Shown piece after piece: positions 1 through 8,316 of a stretch of 64,000 bases of DNA. The stretch is from NCBI GenBank assembly GCA_965201085.1, contig CBDAVS010000036.1, positions 51,625-115,624 of the forward strand. Direction: 5' to 3'. Source of the DNA: JAPOUP01 sp965201085 (GTDB lineage Bacteria; Pseudomonadota; Alphaproteobacteria; Rhodobacterales; Rhodobacteraceae). The notes under the pieces were generated by a model. The model saw only the letters and a list, made by a program, of their open reading frames with translations, searched no databases and was not told the origin of the DNA. The translations under genes and the position numbers were made by a program. Position 1 is the first letter of the stretch. Each line of letters starts with the position of its first letter.

Positions 1-80
1 TTTTCCGAGTCCTATATGACCTCGCAGATGTTGATGATCGTCGCGGGGGACGAAACACGCTTCGACAACGCCGAAAGTTT
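1..80 (+). pseudogene. Amino-acid ABC transporter substrate-binding protein, 5' part (split by an element)
   Basis: The first 80 bases are an open frame from base 1 that continues exactly in frame at 6803, on the far side of a nested mobile element. The joined reading passes through ...RFDNAESFAADPELL... with no lost or added base once one copy of the 8-base target duplication GAAAGTTT (73-80 and 6803-6810) is removed. The family (solute-binding protein family 3) is a periplasmic receptor that delivers polar amino acids to a permease such as the one at 7246. The true start lies before the window. The gene cannot make a full-length protein in its present state. Confidence 0.8.
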
Positions 81-144
81 GGGGATTATGTAGCAAAGTG
101 CCGAACGCGGCTGTGCCGGACTCCAGTAACCGGCTAGCCGTTGT

Positions 145-327
145 TCATTCCGGTTTGTCCACATATTTAATCTTGACGGGTTTGCATAGCGCGTCAACGG
201 CTTTCTCAAAAGACGCGTTAACCCGCATATCCGCATGTAATTCCGGCTTGCTTATACGATAATCGCTCCTGGCAATCCGGACTTCCCTAGGCTCAACTTT
301 CTCTCCTTTCATGATCAACTCCGTCAT
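145..327 (-). CDS. Small cargo protein of the IS1595 element, 60 aa, unknown function
   Basis: A 60-residue frame begins at 327 and is preceded by a strong ribosome site, AGGAGGAAATCA. It starts 15 bases after the stop of the methyltransferase-HNH gene, so it is probably translated from the same message. The protein is charged, with a basic stretch (residues about 8-20) and a C-terminal half containing ADMRVNASFEKAVDAL and a VKIKYVDKPE ending. A related but broken sequence (ADMRVGASFDEIMSAF, then VKFVDKAKP) lies next to a similar element end at 35155-35360, so the ORF seems to be a recurrent companion of this IS type. No known domain is recognised. A regulatory or DNA-binding accessory role is only a guess. 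Confidence 0.6.
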   Translation of the reverse strand: MTELIMKGEKVEPREVRIARSDYRISKPELHADMRVNASFEKAVDALCKPVKIKYVDKPE

Positions 328-341
328 TTGATTTCCTCCTG

Positions 342-924
342 TTACGCCGCGAGCCTCGTTATCAGGTATTCCATGCCCCTGTTTCCCTTCACGGAATTGC
401 AGCGTCCGCACAGAAGCTGGAGGTTTCCGATGTGGTCTGTCCCTCCCCTGGATCGCGGAATGATATGATCGACCGTGAGGTTCGGCAACTGGAAGTGCGT
501 TTTGCATCCGTTGCAGTTACCGCTTTGCTCGCCATACAGAAGCCGTCTGTTCTTCACGTCATTGTAGCGGATCAGCTTGCCGATATCGGTGCGCTGCGGG
601 ATGTCGGTGCGGTTGACCACCGTATGGTGGGCGAACATGCCCAGCTCGTTCCTGAGCCGCAGCAGCACCAGTTCAGCGGCCTTCGGTGAAACATCTATCC
701 CAACCCATTCCCTGCCCAGATCCTGCGCCGCTATGCACGCCGTCGCGCAGCCGCAGAACGGGTCCAGAATTATGTCTCCCTCGTTGGAACTCGCGGAGAT
801 GATCCTTTCAAGAAGTGAACGGGGCTTCTGCGTGGGGTAGCCCGTGCGCTCCTTGGCCTGGGAGTTGAGATAGGAAATGTCCCAAACGTCGCGCATGGAC
901 TTCATACGACTTGTGTCATCCGTG
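342..924 (-). pseudogene. DNA methyltransferase-HNH fusion, C-terminal part (split by IS5)
   Basis: This is the 3' part of the cargo methyltransferase. It carries the SAM-binding motif DPFCGCATAC, which lies C-terminal to the catalytic DPPF motif found in the other part, giving the beta-class order of amino-methyltransferases. After it comes an HNH nuclease domain with C-x2-C at CNGC, then VDHIIPRSRGG and CGRCNSVKGN, near the C-terminus. Removing the IS5 copy at 928-1932 and one TAA duplication restores an unbroken frame (...GTIEQS-YTDDTSRMK...) of about 399 residues. The family methylates adenine or cytosine amino groups in a specific sequence. As it stands the gene is disrupted. Confidence 0.85.
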
Positions 925-927
925 TAA

Positions 928-1932
928 GAGTTTGAATCATAAGTCACTGATATGATTAAACCATTGTTTTCATGGAGTTGACGCCCTCGCCACCCGCCTG
1001 AGCAGGAACCGGCAGGCGGCCAGCGTTCGTTCGTGCCTCACTCACGCCCGGACCGGTGGCGCGTGATGCCTCACCCCGGATGCCGGCGGGTTCCCGCAGA
1101 GGCGCTCATAGTCCTTCGACAGGCGGCGGCACCGGCCCATCCAGGCGAAGGTCCGCTCCACGACCCACCGGCGGCAGGGAACAGTGAACCCTTTGACATC
1201 CTCCGGTTTTTCGACGATCCTGATCACGTCCGGCAACCCCATCCCCCCAGGCCGCTCCCGCAGCTTCGGACCCGGGTGGCCACCGTCGGCGAACGGCCTG
1301 CACACCGTGGGCACCGTCTCCAGCAGCTTCGCGATCAGGTCCGGCGCCCCGTCCCGGTCCTGGATGTCGGCGGTGTGAACCGTCATGACGATCGGTGTGC
1401 CGTCGGCGTCCACGATCAGGTGCCTTTTCCTCCCCTTCACCTTCCTGCCGGCGTCGTGGCCGCGGGGGCCGCCGCTCTCCGTGGTCCTCACCGACCGGCT
1501 GTCGACCGGGGCGGCGGTCGGCTCCGCGGAGCGCCCCGAACACCGCCGCGCGAGGTCCCGGAGACGATGCACGAGACGCGCCAGGAGCCCGCTCCGCCGC
1601 CATGCGTAAAAATAGTTCCGGTCGGTGGAAAACGGTGGATATCCAGAGGGTAACGCGCGCCACTGGCATCCCGTGGACAGGATATACCGGCCCGCGCCGG
1701 ACACCGACCGAAGGTCGACCTCGCGCGGCCGTCCCATCCTTCCCTGCTTCGGAAGCATCGGCTCGACGACGGTCCATTCGGCGTCGGTCAGGTCATTTTG
1801 ACTGTGGTCGTCCGAGCGCTTATGGAGCTGTTGGGTGGTCCTGTCCCAGGGCATGGCGATCTCCGGATTTGGGTAAACGGTCAATCTGGAATACCACATC
1901 CTGCGGGACCACTCAACTTATGGAACAAACTC
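928..1932 (-). mobile_element. IS5-family (IS427-like) element, copy A, diverged subtype
   Basis: Ends are GAGTTTGAATCATAAGTCA and, at the other side, TTATGGAACAAACTC; a TAA target duplication is present at 925-927 and 1933-1935. Copy A is 1005 bp, against 958 bp for the intact copies at 36029 and 62948. The extra length is a roughly 47-bp insertion near the transposase 3' end that is also present in copy C (48550). Copies A and C share many substitutions, so they form a subtype. The element interrupts the methyltransferase-HNH cargo gene. Confidence 0.92.
1042..1854 (-). CDS. IS5-family transposase, copy A (altered C-terminus, probably defective)
   Basis: A 270-residue frame starts at MPWDRTT. 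It aligns along most of its length with the 278-residue intact transposase at 36107. The DDE residues are still present: the Asp in VDSRSV, the Asp in FADGG and the Glu in VVERTFAW. After YERLCGN the frame enters the 47-bp insertion and ends in an unrelated tail, losing the C-terminal helix (LAACRFLLRRVA in the intact copy). Nearly all other differences from the intact copy are A-to-G or T-to-C changes at the DNA level, such as N to D, Y to H, Q to R and L to P. Activity is doubtful. Confidence 0.75.
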   Translation of the reverse strand: MPWDRTTQQLHKRSDDHSQNDLTDAEWTVVEPMLPKQGRMGRPREVDLRSVSGAGRYILSTGCQWRALPSGYPPFSTDRNYFYAWRRSGLLARLVHRLRDLARRCSGRSAEPTAAPVDSRSVRTTESGGPRGHDAGRKVKGRKRHLIVDADGTPIVMTVHTADIQDRDGAPDLIAKLLETVPTVCRPFADGGHPGPKLRERPGGMGLPDVIRIVEKPEDVKGFTVPCRRWVVERTFAWMGRCRRLSKDYERLCGNPPASGVRHHAPPVRA

Positions 1933-2549
1933 TAAGACTGTTCTATCGTCCCTTCCGCGAAAACCGTTCGCCTCGCGCCTTTGTGCCTGGATTTGGCGCT
2001 GTAGGCTTCCTGAAGTGCGTTGAATGCCGTTTTGCAGGATACCGCATAGAACAGAATTATGTCGTGCATCCGTTGGAAATGTTTTGTCGCTCCTGTCCAT
2101 CTCTGATAGCTCCACACGATTTCATTCCTGAACGCCTTCCGACCGAACACGGCGTCCATGACCAGCTTCAGGTAGTGGCTCATGGTCGGATCGCAGTGGA
2201 GATAGATTGAACCGGTTGGCTTCAGGATACGCCGCATCTCCAGCAGCCGCGCCGCCATGTGGATCAGATAGGCCTTATCGCTTTTGGTCATGGCAGCGGC
2301 GATGACCCGGTTAAGGGCCGGTTCCTTCGCCTCGATCAGGTCAAGCCATGCGATGTCCACGTCCGCCAGCGTCCACGTGTCCCTGAACGCCGCCCCCGCC
2401 GCTTCGCTACCGATCGGGGCCGCGTAGTTGGCTTTCGAGTTGAACGGCGGATCAAGGTAGATCAGGTCCACGCATTCGGAGTTCATGCCCCGCATGATAG
2501 GAAGGTTGTCACCCGTCCAGACCGTCTGGTTGGACCAGTTAGCTTCCAC
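1933..2549 (-). pseudogene. DNA methyltransferase-HNH fusion, N-terminal part (split by IS5)
   Basis: This is the 5' part of the cargo gene, starting at a GTG a few bases after the transposase stop. It shows TGDNLPIMRGM near the N-terminus, followed by the catalytic motif LIYLDPPFNSKANY typical of N6-adenine or N4-cytosine methyltransferases, and a GSIYLHCDPTMSHYLK segment. The frame runs to EGTIEQS, where the IS5 element enters, and resumes at 924. The methyltransferase may have protected or marked the element's DNA; that role is inference. Apart from the IS5 insertion no other lesion is visible, so the disruption looks recent. Confidence 0.85.
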
Positions 2550-2552
2550 CGG

Positions 2553-3527
2553 TCAGTGCCTCGCCCCGGACGGCAGTCCGTTGTCTGCGATCAGTTCCCT
2601 GTAGCGCAGCCGCTTACCAACCCCGCCGTCCGCCATCGCGGCCATGATGCATATCGTGTCCCCTTCACGAAGGTTGTGGCGCGTTACGAACTCATCCACA
2701 TACCGATGCATGTGCTTTCTGCTGAACTTGTGGAATGTGCCTTTGTGCGCCCGCTTGAGCATCGCCCAGAACGACTCTACGCCATTCGTATGCGCGTCGT
2801 CCCGCACGTATTCCCCGGAACTGTGGCGCACTGTTTCGTGCTGGCGCTTCATGCCTACGTATGACGCGTTGTCGTCGGTATAGACCTGCGCTTTCGGTTC
2901 GGTGCGTTCCTCGACGAAGCCCTGAAGCGTCTTTGCCTTTGTGTCCGTCACCACCCTGGCGGCAACCTGGCCGGTGTCGCGGTCCTTGACGCCAGCCACT
3001 GCCGTCTTGCCAACCGTTCCACGTCCGGCCTTCAGTCTGTCTTTCGCGTGCTTGTTGCGCTCAAGGCCGCCGACGTAGGTTTCGTCGGCTTCCACCGGAC
3101 CGGCGAACACGGGGTTTTCTTCGGCAAGTGCAACCCTTAGGCGATGCGCAAGGAACCATGCCGAACGCTGGTTGATGTTCAGGTCCCGATGCAGCTTCAT
3201 GGACGACACGCTTTTCAGGCTTGTTGACAGAAGATAGGTGGCGATCATCCAGACCTGGAAACCCAGCTTTGAGCTTTCCATCACCGTTCCCGTTTTGGCG
3301 CTGAAGCGTTTCGCGCATTCCTTCGACCGGCAACGGTATGGCATGGACTTGTGCTTTGCGCCCGTCTGGACATTCTTCGATCCGCAGTGGGGGCATTCAA
3401 TGCCATTCGGCCACCGCCGGTTTACAAACCATGCCTCCGCCGTAGCGTCATCTGGAAACCTCTGGAAAAGCTGGATAATGCTGATCCCGTTTCGGTCTGA
3501 TTTTCCGGCTGTGCAATGACGCGACAT
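2553..3527 (-). CDS. IS1595-family (ISXO2-like) transposase
   Basis: The 324-residue protein has an N-terminal zinc ribbon (CPHCGS ... CRSKEC) and then an ISXO2-type DDE nuclease core: the Asp in VEADETYVGG, the Asp in VYTDDNASY and the Asn/Glu region GVESFWAMLKRAHKG. These are family hallmarks of IS1595. The start at 3527 is chosen because GGGGAG lies seven bases before it. A 12-base perfect palindrome TGACAATTGTCA sits just upstream at 3544-3555. The gene is unbroken, although its right terminal repeat has been split by another element, so self-mobilisation is probably blocked. Confidence 0.9.
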   Translation of the reverse strand: MSRHCTAGKSDRNGISIIQLFQRFPDDATAEAWFVNRRWPNGIECPHCGSKNVQTGAKHKSMPYRCRSKECAKRFSAKTGTVMESSKLGFQVWMIATYLLSTSLKSVSSMKLHRDLNINQRSAWFLAHRLRVALAEENPVFAGPVEADETYVGGLERNKHAKDRLKAGRGTVGKTAVAGVKDRDTGQVAARVVTDTKAKTLQGFVEERTEPKAQVYTDDNASYVGMKRQHETVRHSSGEYVRDDAHTNGVESFWAMLKRAHKGTFHKFSRKHMHRYVDEFVTRHNLREGDTICIMAAMADGGVGKRLRYRELIADNGLPSGARH

Positions 3528-3543
3528 GATTCGTCTCCCCAAG

Positions 3544-3555
3544 TGACAATTGTCA
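3544..3555. promoter_or_regulatory. Perfect palindrome upstream of the IS1595 transposase
   Basis: TGACAATTGTCA lies 17 bases before the transposase start codon and overlaps the likely promoter. It could be an operator or a transposase-binding site. Only the symmetry is seen; the protein that would bind is unknown. Confidence 0.4.
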
Positions 3556-3648
3556 ATTTAGAGAAGAGTGCCGAAACCGTCAGCCCCTCTTCGGCACTTT
3601 TCTACATAGTGTCCGCCAGAAAACTGCCAAGCTGCGGTTTTTTCGCGG

Positions 3649-5026
3649 CCCCCGTTCCGCTCTGAAGTGCAACACCGTTGATGGTGGGAAGCCGCGTTTC
3701 GGGTGCAGCATCTTGCGAATCGGCCAGATAACGGCGACAGTCCCGGTGAACGAGCCGAGGAGAGTGTCATGCCCGAGGGCTACCGTCATCTGACCTTCGA
3801 CGAAAGATGCCAGATATACGCGCTGAGGAAAAGCGGGCTTTCGAACGGGGCCATCGCCAGGCAGCTGGGCCGCCATCCGGCCACCATATCGCGGGAGATC
3901 CGACGCAACGGCGGCGGGCGGGGATACCGGCAGGGACAGGCGTGGAGGAAGGCCACCGGGCGCCGGAGCGAGGCCTCTTCGGTCCCGGGGAAGCTGACGG
4001 AGGAGCGCTGGGCGAAGGTCGTGGCGAAGCTGGAGGAGGGCTGGAGCCCGGAACAGGTCCCGGGGCGTCTCCGGCTGGAGGACCCCGGCATGGTCGGCCG
4101 TCAGCGGATATACGACCTCGTACGCGCGGACCGCAGGGACGGAGGAACGCTTTTCGGGCACCTGCGGCGGCGGGGAAAGAAACCGAACTGGAAGGGTGGC
4201 CGCCACGCGGGCCGGGGTCACATCCCGGGCCGGAGGGACATCTCGGAGCGCCCGAAAGAGGTCGGGGCGAAGGCGAGAATCGGCGACTGGGAAGCGGACA
4301 CGGTGATCGGCGGGGGACACAGCGGTGCGGTGGTGTCGCTTGTGGACAGATGCTCGAAATTCACGCTTCTCCAACGGGTTGACGGAAAGAAGGCGGAGGC
4401 GGTCGGCGAGGCGATGACCGACCTTCTCAAGGGGCTCGGCGCCAGGGTCCACACGATCACGGCGGACAACGGCAAGGAGTTCGCGGGGCACGCGAAGGTG
4501 GCGAAGGCGCTGGAGGCCGACTTCTTCTTCGCGACGCCCTATCACTCGTGGGAGCGGGGCCTGAACGAGCACACCAACGGGCTGCTGCGCCAGTACCTGC
4601 CGAAGGGGACCGACCTGCGGCAGGTCACGGACGCCCGCGTGAAGCGGGTCCAGGACATCCTGAACGCGCGCCCCCGCAAGGCGCTCGGCTACCTGACGCC
4701 GGCGGAGGCTTTCGCGCGGGCGCGGCCTCCCTGAGGCGCTTCGCCCCGTCGGCCGACGGGGGAGAGGGAATTCCGCAGGCGCGCCCGCCCGGTTTCGGTC
4801 GGGCCACCCCTTCCCTCGCCCGGACGGGCGCGCCACCTCCCGCCGCGGGGCCTTGCCGCCGCCGGGAGGCCCGGTTACGCTCCGATCCGAAGGGACAGCC
4901 GCCGTATTCCGCGTGGAATCCGGGGCCCTGGCCGGAAAATCCCTCAACACCGGCCCGCCTCCTCCGCTCGGGCCACGCCCTCGCTCCGGAGGCGGGCCGG
5001 TGTTGCACTTCGGACTGGAAGTGGGG
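3649..5026 (+). mobile_element. IS30-family element, copy 1 (intact)
   Basis: The element lies between CGG target duplications (3646-3648 and 5027-5029). Its ends, CCCCCGTTCC... and ...GGAAGTGGGG, are imperfect inverted repeats that include GAAGTGCAACACCG. The uninterrupted ISNCY copy at 51469 shows the empty site: TTTTTCGCGGTAAATG is continuous there, which fixes the boundaries. Length is 1378 bp. It sits in the leader of the ISNCY transposase gene. Confidence 0.9.
3769..4734 (+). CDS. IS30-family transposase
   Basis: The 321-residue protein begins with the IS30 helix-turn-helix region (YRHLTFDERCQIYALRKSG, then ATISREIRRN) and continues into a DDE core with IGDWEADTVIG, ITADNGKEFAGH and the Glu in GLNEHTNGLLRQYLPKGTD, a segment diagnostic of IS30. 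The length is normal for the family. The start is supported by GAGGAG shortly upstream. The frame is complete and all catalytic residues are present, so it could be active and could act on the decayed copy at 47179. Confidence 0.93.
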   Translation: MPEGYRHLTFDERCQIYALRKSGLSNGAIARQLGRHPATISREIRRNGGGRGYRQGQAWRKATGRRSEASSVPGKLTEERWAKVVAKLEEGWSPEQVPGRLRLEDPGMVGRQRIYDLVRADRRDGGTLFGHLRRRGKKPNWKGGRHAGRGHIPGRRDISERPKEVGAKARIGDWEADTVIGGGHSGAVVSLVDRCSKFTLLQRVDGKKAEAVGEAMTDLLKGLGARVHTITADNGKEFAGHAKVAKALEADFFFATPYHSWERGLNEHTNGLLRQYLPKGTDLRQVTDARVKRVQDILNARPRKALGYLTPAEAFARARPP

Positions 5027-5137
5027 CGGTAAATGACGGAATTCGCCTTGCGAAGAATCACCGGATATGGCAGTCAGGGGGCGGATTCGCCACCATATGC
5101 CGCGGAATCCGCCAATCCTCCCCTTCAGGAGCCCCCC

Positions 5138-6559
5138 ATGCGCAAGGTCCACGACACCCAGCGGCGGCTCGACGCCCCCGACATCACGAGGATCAGGCTG
5201 AACGTGAAATCGAGGGACGACATCCCGGCGATCCTGATCGGCCTCCAGGACCTCTACAGCGACGAAGGGACCCGAAAGCGGCTGTTCCGGCTTCTGGACA
5301 GGATGGTGCTGCCCGGAAGGAGCCGCCGGGTCGGCAGGCCGGGGATGGAACTGTGGACCATCCTGGTGCTGGGGGTCGTGAAGCAGGGTCTCGGGTGCGA
5401 TTTCGACCGGCTTCAGGAACCGGCGAACCAACACATCTCGATCCGGCGAATGATGGGCCACGGATCATGGGACGTGGACGGATACGAATACGAATACCAG
5501 CGTCTGGTTGACAACGTGTCGCTCCTCACGCCGGAACTCCTCGCCGAGGTCGGAAGGATGGTCGTGGAGAGGGGCCACAGGGTGGCCGGAAAAAAGCCTG
5601 GCGCCGCGTTGCGCGGCCGCTGTGATTCCTTCGTGGCCGGGACCGACGTGCACCATCCGACCGACCGCAGCCTGCTGATGGACGCGGCGCGGTGCATGGT
5701 CCGGGACGTGTCCCGGGCCTGCGGGGGGCTGGGGCCACCCGGCTGGCGGCAGAAGGAATACCTTTGGAAAAAGCTCCGGAAAGGCTACCTCCGGGTGGCC
5801 ACGTCACGGCTCGCCAACTCCCGCCCGAGGGACGTGGAGGCGCTGCTCCGGCTCGCCCTGAAGCTGGCGGACAGGGCGGAGGCCAGCTGCGCGGAGATCG
5901 ACGATATGTTGGGCATCCCGGGCTCATCGGACAGTATCCGGGGCTTCATCGGCCATGTCAGGCACCAGGCGGACCTGACCGGACGGCGGATCCTGAAGGG
6001 AGAGACGATCCCGCACCGCGAGAAGGTGCACTCGATATTCGAGCCGCACACCCGCTGGATATCGAAGGGAAAGGCCGGGGTCCCGGTGGAGCTCGGCGTT
6101 CCGGTCTGCGTCCTTGAGGACCGTCACGGATTCCTCCTGCACCATTCGGTGATGTGGGAGGGGAGCGACGTGGACGTGGCGGTCCCCATGGTGGAGGAGG
6201 CGCGGGCCCGGTTCCCCGACCTGTCGGTGGTGAGCTTCGACCGTGGTCTGCACAGCCCCTCGAACCGGCTGAGGCCTGCCGGGATGCTGGAGCTGAACGC
6301 CATGCCGCGGAAAGGCAGGCTGTCGAAGGCGGACCGTGTCCGGGAAAGCGGGGAGGCGTTCCGCGGGGCGCGGCGCGCCCACGCCGCCGTCGAATCGGCC
6401 ATCAACAACCTGGAGCACCGTGGCCTCGACCGGGTGCGGAGCCACGGAAAGAAGGGTTTCGCCCGCACCGTGGCGCTGGCGGTGCTGGCCGCGAACGTCC
6501 ACCGCCTCGGCCTGATGCTCCGGGCGAGGGAGCGCCTCAGGCTCCCCGCCGCCGCCTGA
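5138..6559 (+). CDS. ISNCY-like DDE transposase
   Basis: The 473-residue frame starts after a CAGGAG ribosome site. N-terminal hallmarks are MRKVHDTQRR and DDIPAILIGLQDLY. The DDE core is visible as the Asp in FVAGTDVHHPTD, the Asp in VVSFDRGLHSP and the Glu in HAAVESAINNLEHRGLDRVR. The HHPTD signature resembles the ISNCY/IS4-like group; the exact IS subgroup is not certain. The protein looks complete. A diverged relative with a poly-Lys stretch (LPKKKKKNRIGRPG) is found in pieces at 19500-19712 and 22077-22330. Confidence 0.82.
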   Translation: MRKVHDTQRRLDAPDITRIRLNVKSRDDIPAILIGLQDLYSDEGTRKRLFRLLDRMVLPGRSRRVGRPGMELWTILVLGVVKQGLGCDFDRLQEPANQHISIRRMMGHGSWDVDGYEYEYQRLVDNVSLLTPELLAEVGRMVVERGHRVAGKKPGAALRGRCDSFVAGTDVHHPTDRSLLMDAARCMVRDVSRACGGLGPPGWRQKEYLWKKLRKGYLRVATSRLANSRPRDVEALLRLALKLADRAEASCAEIDDMLGIPGSSDSIRGFIGHVRHQADLTGRRILKGETIPHREKVHSIFEPHTRWISKGKAGVPVELGVPVCVLEDRHGFLLHHSVMWEGSDVDVAVPMVEEARARFPDLSVVSFDRGLHSPSNRLRPAGMLELNAMPRKGRLSKADRVRESGEAFRGARRAHAAVESAINNLEHRGLDRVRSHGKKGFARTVALAVLAANVHRLGLMLRARERLRLPAAA

Positions 6560-6802
6560 CCGGGGCGTCCACCGGTGAACCGGCCCATGGAAGGTCCCGC
6601 CGCTGCGGGGCCCGCACCGGCGTGCCCGCGGGCCGGCGGAGGCCCGGATGTTCACCATATGTTCCCGCCACCGACCGTCCCGTCGAAGCCCCGGGCGGCG
6701 CTCCGACGGGCCCGGCCAGGGTCCCGTGAAGCCGGAATCCGCCGGATTCGGCCCGATCCCCGGAAAAACACGGGGTTTTCTGGCAGACACTACATAATCC
6801 CC

Positions 6803-7195
6803 GAAAGTTTTGCCGCCGACCCCGAGCTTCTGGCGGGCGCGCAGCCCGGCACAACCCCGTTCTATGTCACCATCTATGACATCCTTGACGGCAACGAAGC
6901 CAATCCGCGTGTCATACAGTTCGAGACTTTCGGGGCGGCGCTTCAGGCCCTGCGGACGGGCGATGTCGATCTGGTGCTGTCCGACAGCACGGCGGCGAAC
7001 GGGTATGTCTCCGCCTCCGAAGGCAAGCTCAAGCTGGTGGGGCAACCTCTGGGCACCGAAGAGTTCGGTTTCATTTTTCCGAAGGGCAGTGATTTGGTTG
7101 GCCCGATGAACGCGGCGATCGCGGAAATGAGGGCCGACGGAACGCTCGACGCGCTGAATACGCGGTGGTTCCTCGAATACAAGATGGGCCGGTAG
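6803..7195 (+). pseudogene. Amino-acid ABC transporter substrate-binding protein, 3' part
   Basis: The remaining 130 codons of the binding protein follow the nested element, in frame with bases 1-80. The segment contains IYDILDGNEANPRVIQFET, the ligand-binding motif region GDVDLVLSDSTAANGY and a C-terminal IAEMRADGTLDALNTRWF, typical of family 3 solute-binding proteins. It ends 50 bases before a permease gene, separated by a strong hairpin, so the two were one transport operon. Without its N-terminal half and signal peptide this part should not work, which probably disables the transporter. Confidence 0.85.
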
Positions 7196-7202
7196 CTGAG
7201 TG

Positions 7203-7231
7203 CCGCCCCTTCGGTTGAAGGGGCGGTTTTT
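7203..7231 (+). terminator. Hairpin with T-run between binding protein and permease
   Basis: CCGCCCCTTC (7203-7212) pairs with GAAGGGGCGG (7217-7226) around GGTT, followed by five T. Such intra-operon hairpins often lower permease expression relative to the binding protein. Confidence 0.8.
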
Positions 7232-7245
7232 GACCGAGTTCGCGA

Positions 7246-8046
7246 ATGAACGCGCCTGCGCCTCGCGACGACGAGTTCCCGTGGTGGCTCGTCGCCGTGC
7301 TGGTGCTCGGGGGATACGCTCTCTGGCAGGTGCTGTCGGATAGCCTGCACCGACAGATACTCGTCACGCTACTAAAGGGCGTGAGGATCACGGTATTCGT
7401 CACCCTCGTCAGTTTCGCGCTGGCTTCGGGTGTCGGACTGCTGCTCGCCCTAGGGTCTTCGTCGAATTGGCGGGTCATACGTCAGTTCACGCGATTCTAT
7501 ATCGAGATCGTGCGTGGTGTGCCGATTATCGTGCTACTGCTTTACGTCGCTTTCGTGCTCGCGCCTGCCCTGGTCGAGCTGATCAACTGGATTGGTGCCA
7601 GACTTGGCTTTGATCCAATCCGATCACGTGACTTTCCGCTGCTTTGGCGGGCGGTTCTGGCGCTGGTGATCGCCTACTCGGCCTTTATCTCCGAGGTGTT
7701 CCGCGCCGGTTTCGCCTCAGTTCCCGCGGGTCAGATCGAGGCCGCCAACGCATTGGGGTTTTCCGGTTGGCACCGCTTCCGTTACATCGTCTTTCCGCAG
7801 GCGATAAAGGTGGTGTTGCCGCCTCTGGGCAATGATTTCATCGCGCTCGTGAAAGACAGTTCGCTGGTCTCGGTGCTGGGCGTGCTGGACGTGACGCAAC
7901 TGGGTAAAGTGACCGCGGCGAGCAATTTCCGCTACTTCGAGACGTATAACATTGTCGCGTTGATCTATCTTGGGGTCACGATCAGTCTTTCGCTGGGCCT
8001 GAGGCGGTTGGAGCGCGGCCGTCGGCGTGAAGCCGATCGCGGTTAG
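7246..8046 (+). CDS. Polar amino-acid ABC transporter permease
   Basis: This 266-residue inner-membrane protein of the HisM/GlnP type has several hydrophobic segments. It carries the family segment YIEIVRGVPIIVLLLYVAF near residues 84-102, a lead-in to the permease fold, and the EAA loop (EAANALGFSGWHRFRYIVFPQA) that contacts the ATPase. It follows the disrupted binding-protein gene. No ATPase gene follows before icd on the other strand, so the ATPase must be encoded elsewhere or upstream of the window. The frame is intact, but it probably lacks a functional receptor. Confidence 0.9.
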   Translation: MNAPAPRDDEFPWWLVAVLVLGGYALWQVLSDSLHRQILVTLLKGVRITVFVTLVSFALASGVGLLLALGSSSNWRVIRQFTRFYIEIVRGVPIIVLLLYVAFVLAPALVELINWIGARLGFDPIRSRDFPLLWRAVLALVIAYSAFISEVFRAGFASVPAGQIEAANALGFSGWHRFRYIVFPQAIKVVLPPLGNDFIALVKDSSLVSVLGVLDVTQLGKVTAASNFRYFETYNIVALIYLGVTISLSLGLRRLERGRRREADRG

Positions 8047-8316
8047 CGCCGTGAATATCGGTCGCCGTGCTGCGTTGCCGATGTGCAGGAGCTGAAGATA
8101 TGAGTGTCGGATGGATAGGTCGTCAGCGCATATTTCCATGGCATGTCGGCGGCGACGGGATCCGGAACACCTCCGGCAAATTCACCACGTCGCCTTTCAT
8201 ACTGTCAACCATTTTTCAGGGAGCCGTCCGGTATGAAGCGAGAATCGCTACGAATTCAATTCCATGCCTCTTTAACAAGCGCCCGGTAGGCGTCGGACCT
8301 TTCCCGATATCGCCAT

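Larger units (their letters stand above)
3608..6791 (+). mobile_element. ISNCY-like element, copy 1 (interrupted by IS30)
   Basis: Ends AGTGTCCGCCAGAAAAC and GTTTTCTGGCAGACACT are inverted repeats; a 4-base target duplication ACAT flanks them (3604-3607 and 6792-6795). Without the nested IS30 and its duplication the element is about 1.8 kb. It landed inside the right terminal repeat of the IS1595 element. The same end sequences recur at 51469-53266 (decayed copy) and at 63912 (start of another copy in inverse orientation). Confidence 0.88.
81..6802 (-). mobile_element. IS1595-family element with cargo genes, itself carrying IS5, ISNCY-like and IS30 insertions
   Basis: Terminal inverted repeats read GGGGATTATGTAG at 81 and its complement CTACATAATCCCC at the right end; the right copy is split into 3592-3607 and 6792-6802 by the ISNCY-like insertion. 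An 8-base target duplication GAAAGTTT flanks the element, as expected for IS1595. On the minus strand it holds transposase (2553-3527), then a DNA methyltransferase-HNH gene, then a 60-residue ORF, closely packed like an operon. Removing later insertions and their duplications leaves about 2.5 kb. The insertion splits a transporter gene. Confidence 0.88.

Noticed and set aside
1033..2210. Arg-rich plus-strand frames over IS5 copy A
   Set aside because: They are antisense to the transposase; the same antisense frames recur at every IS5 copy.
3580..5061. Minus-strand frame of about 490 codons across the IS30 element
   Set aside because: It is antisense to the intact IS30 transposase and has no family resemblance.
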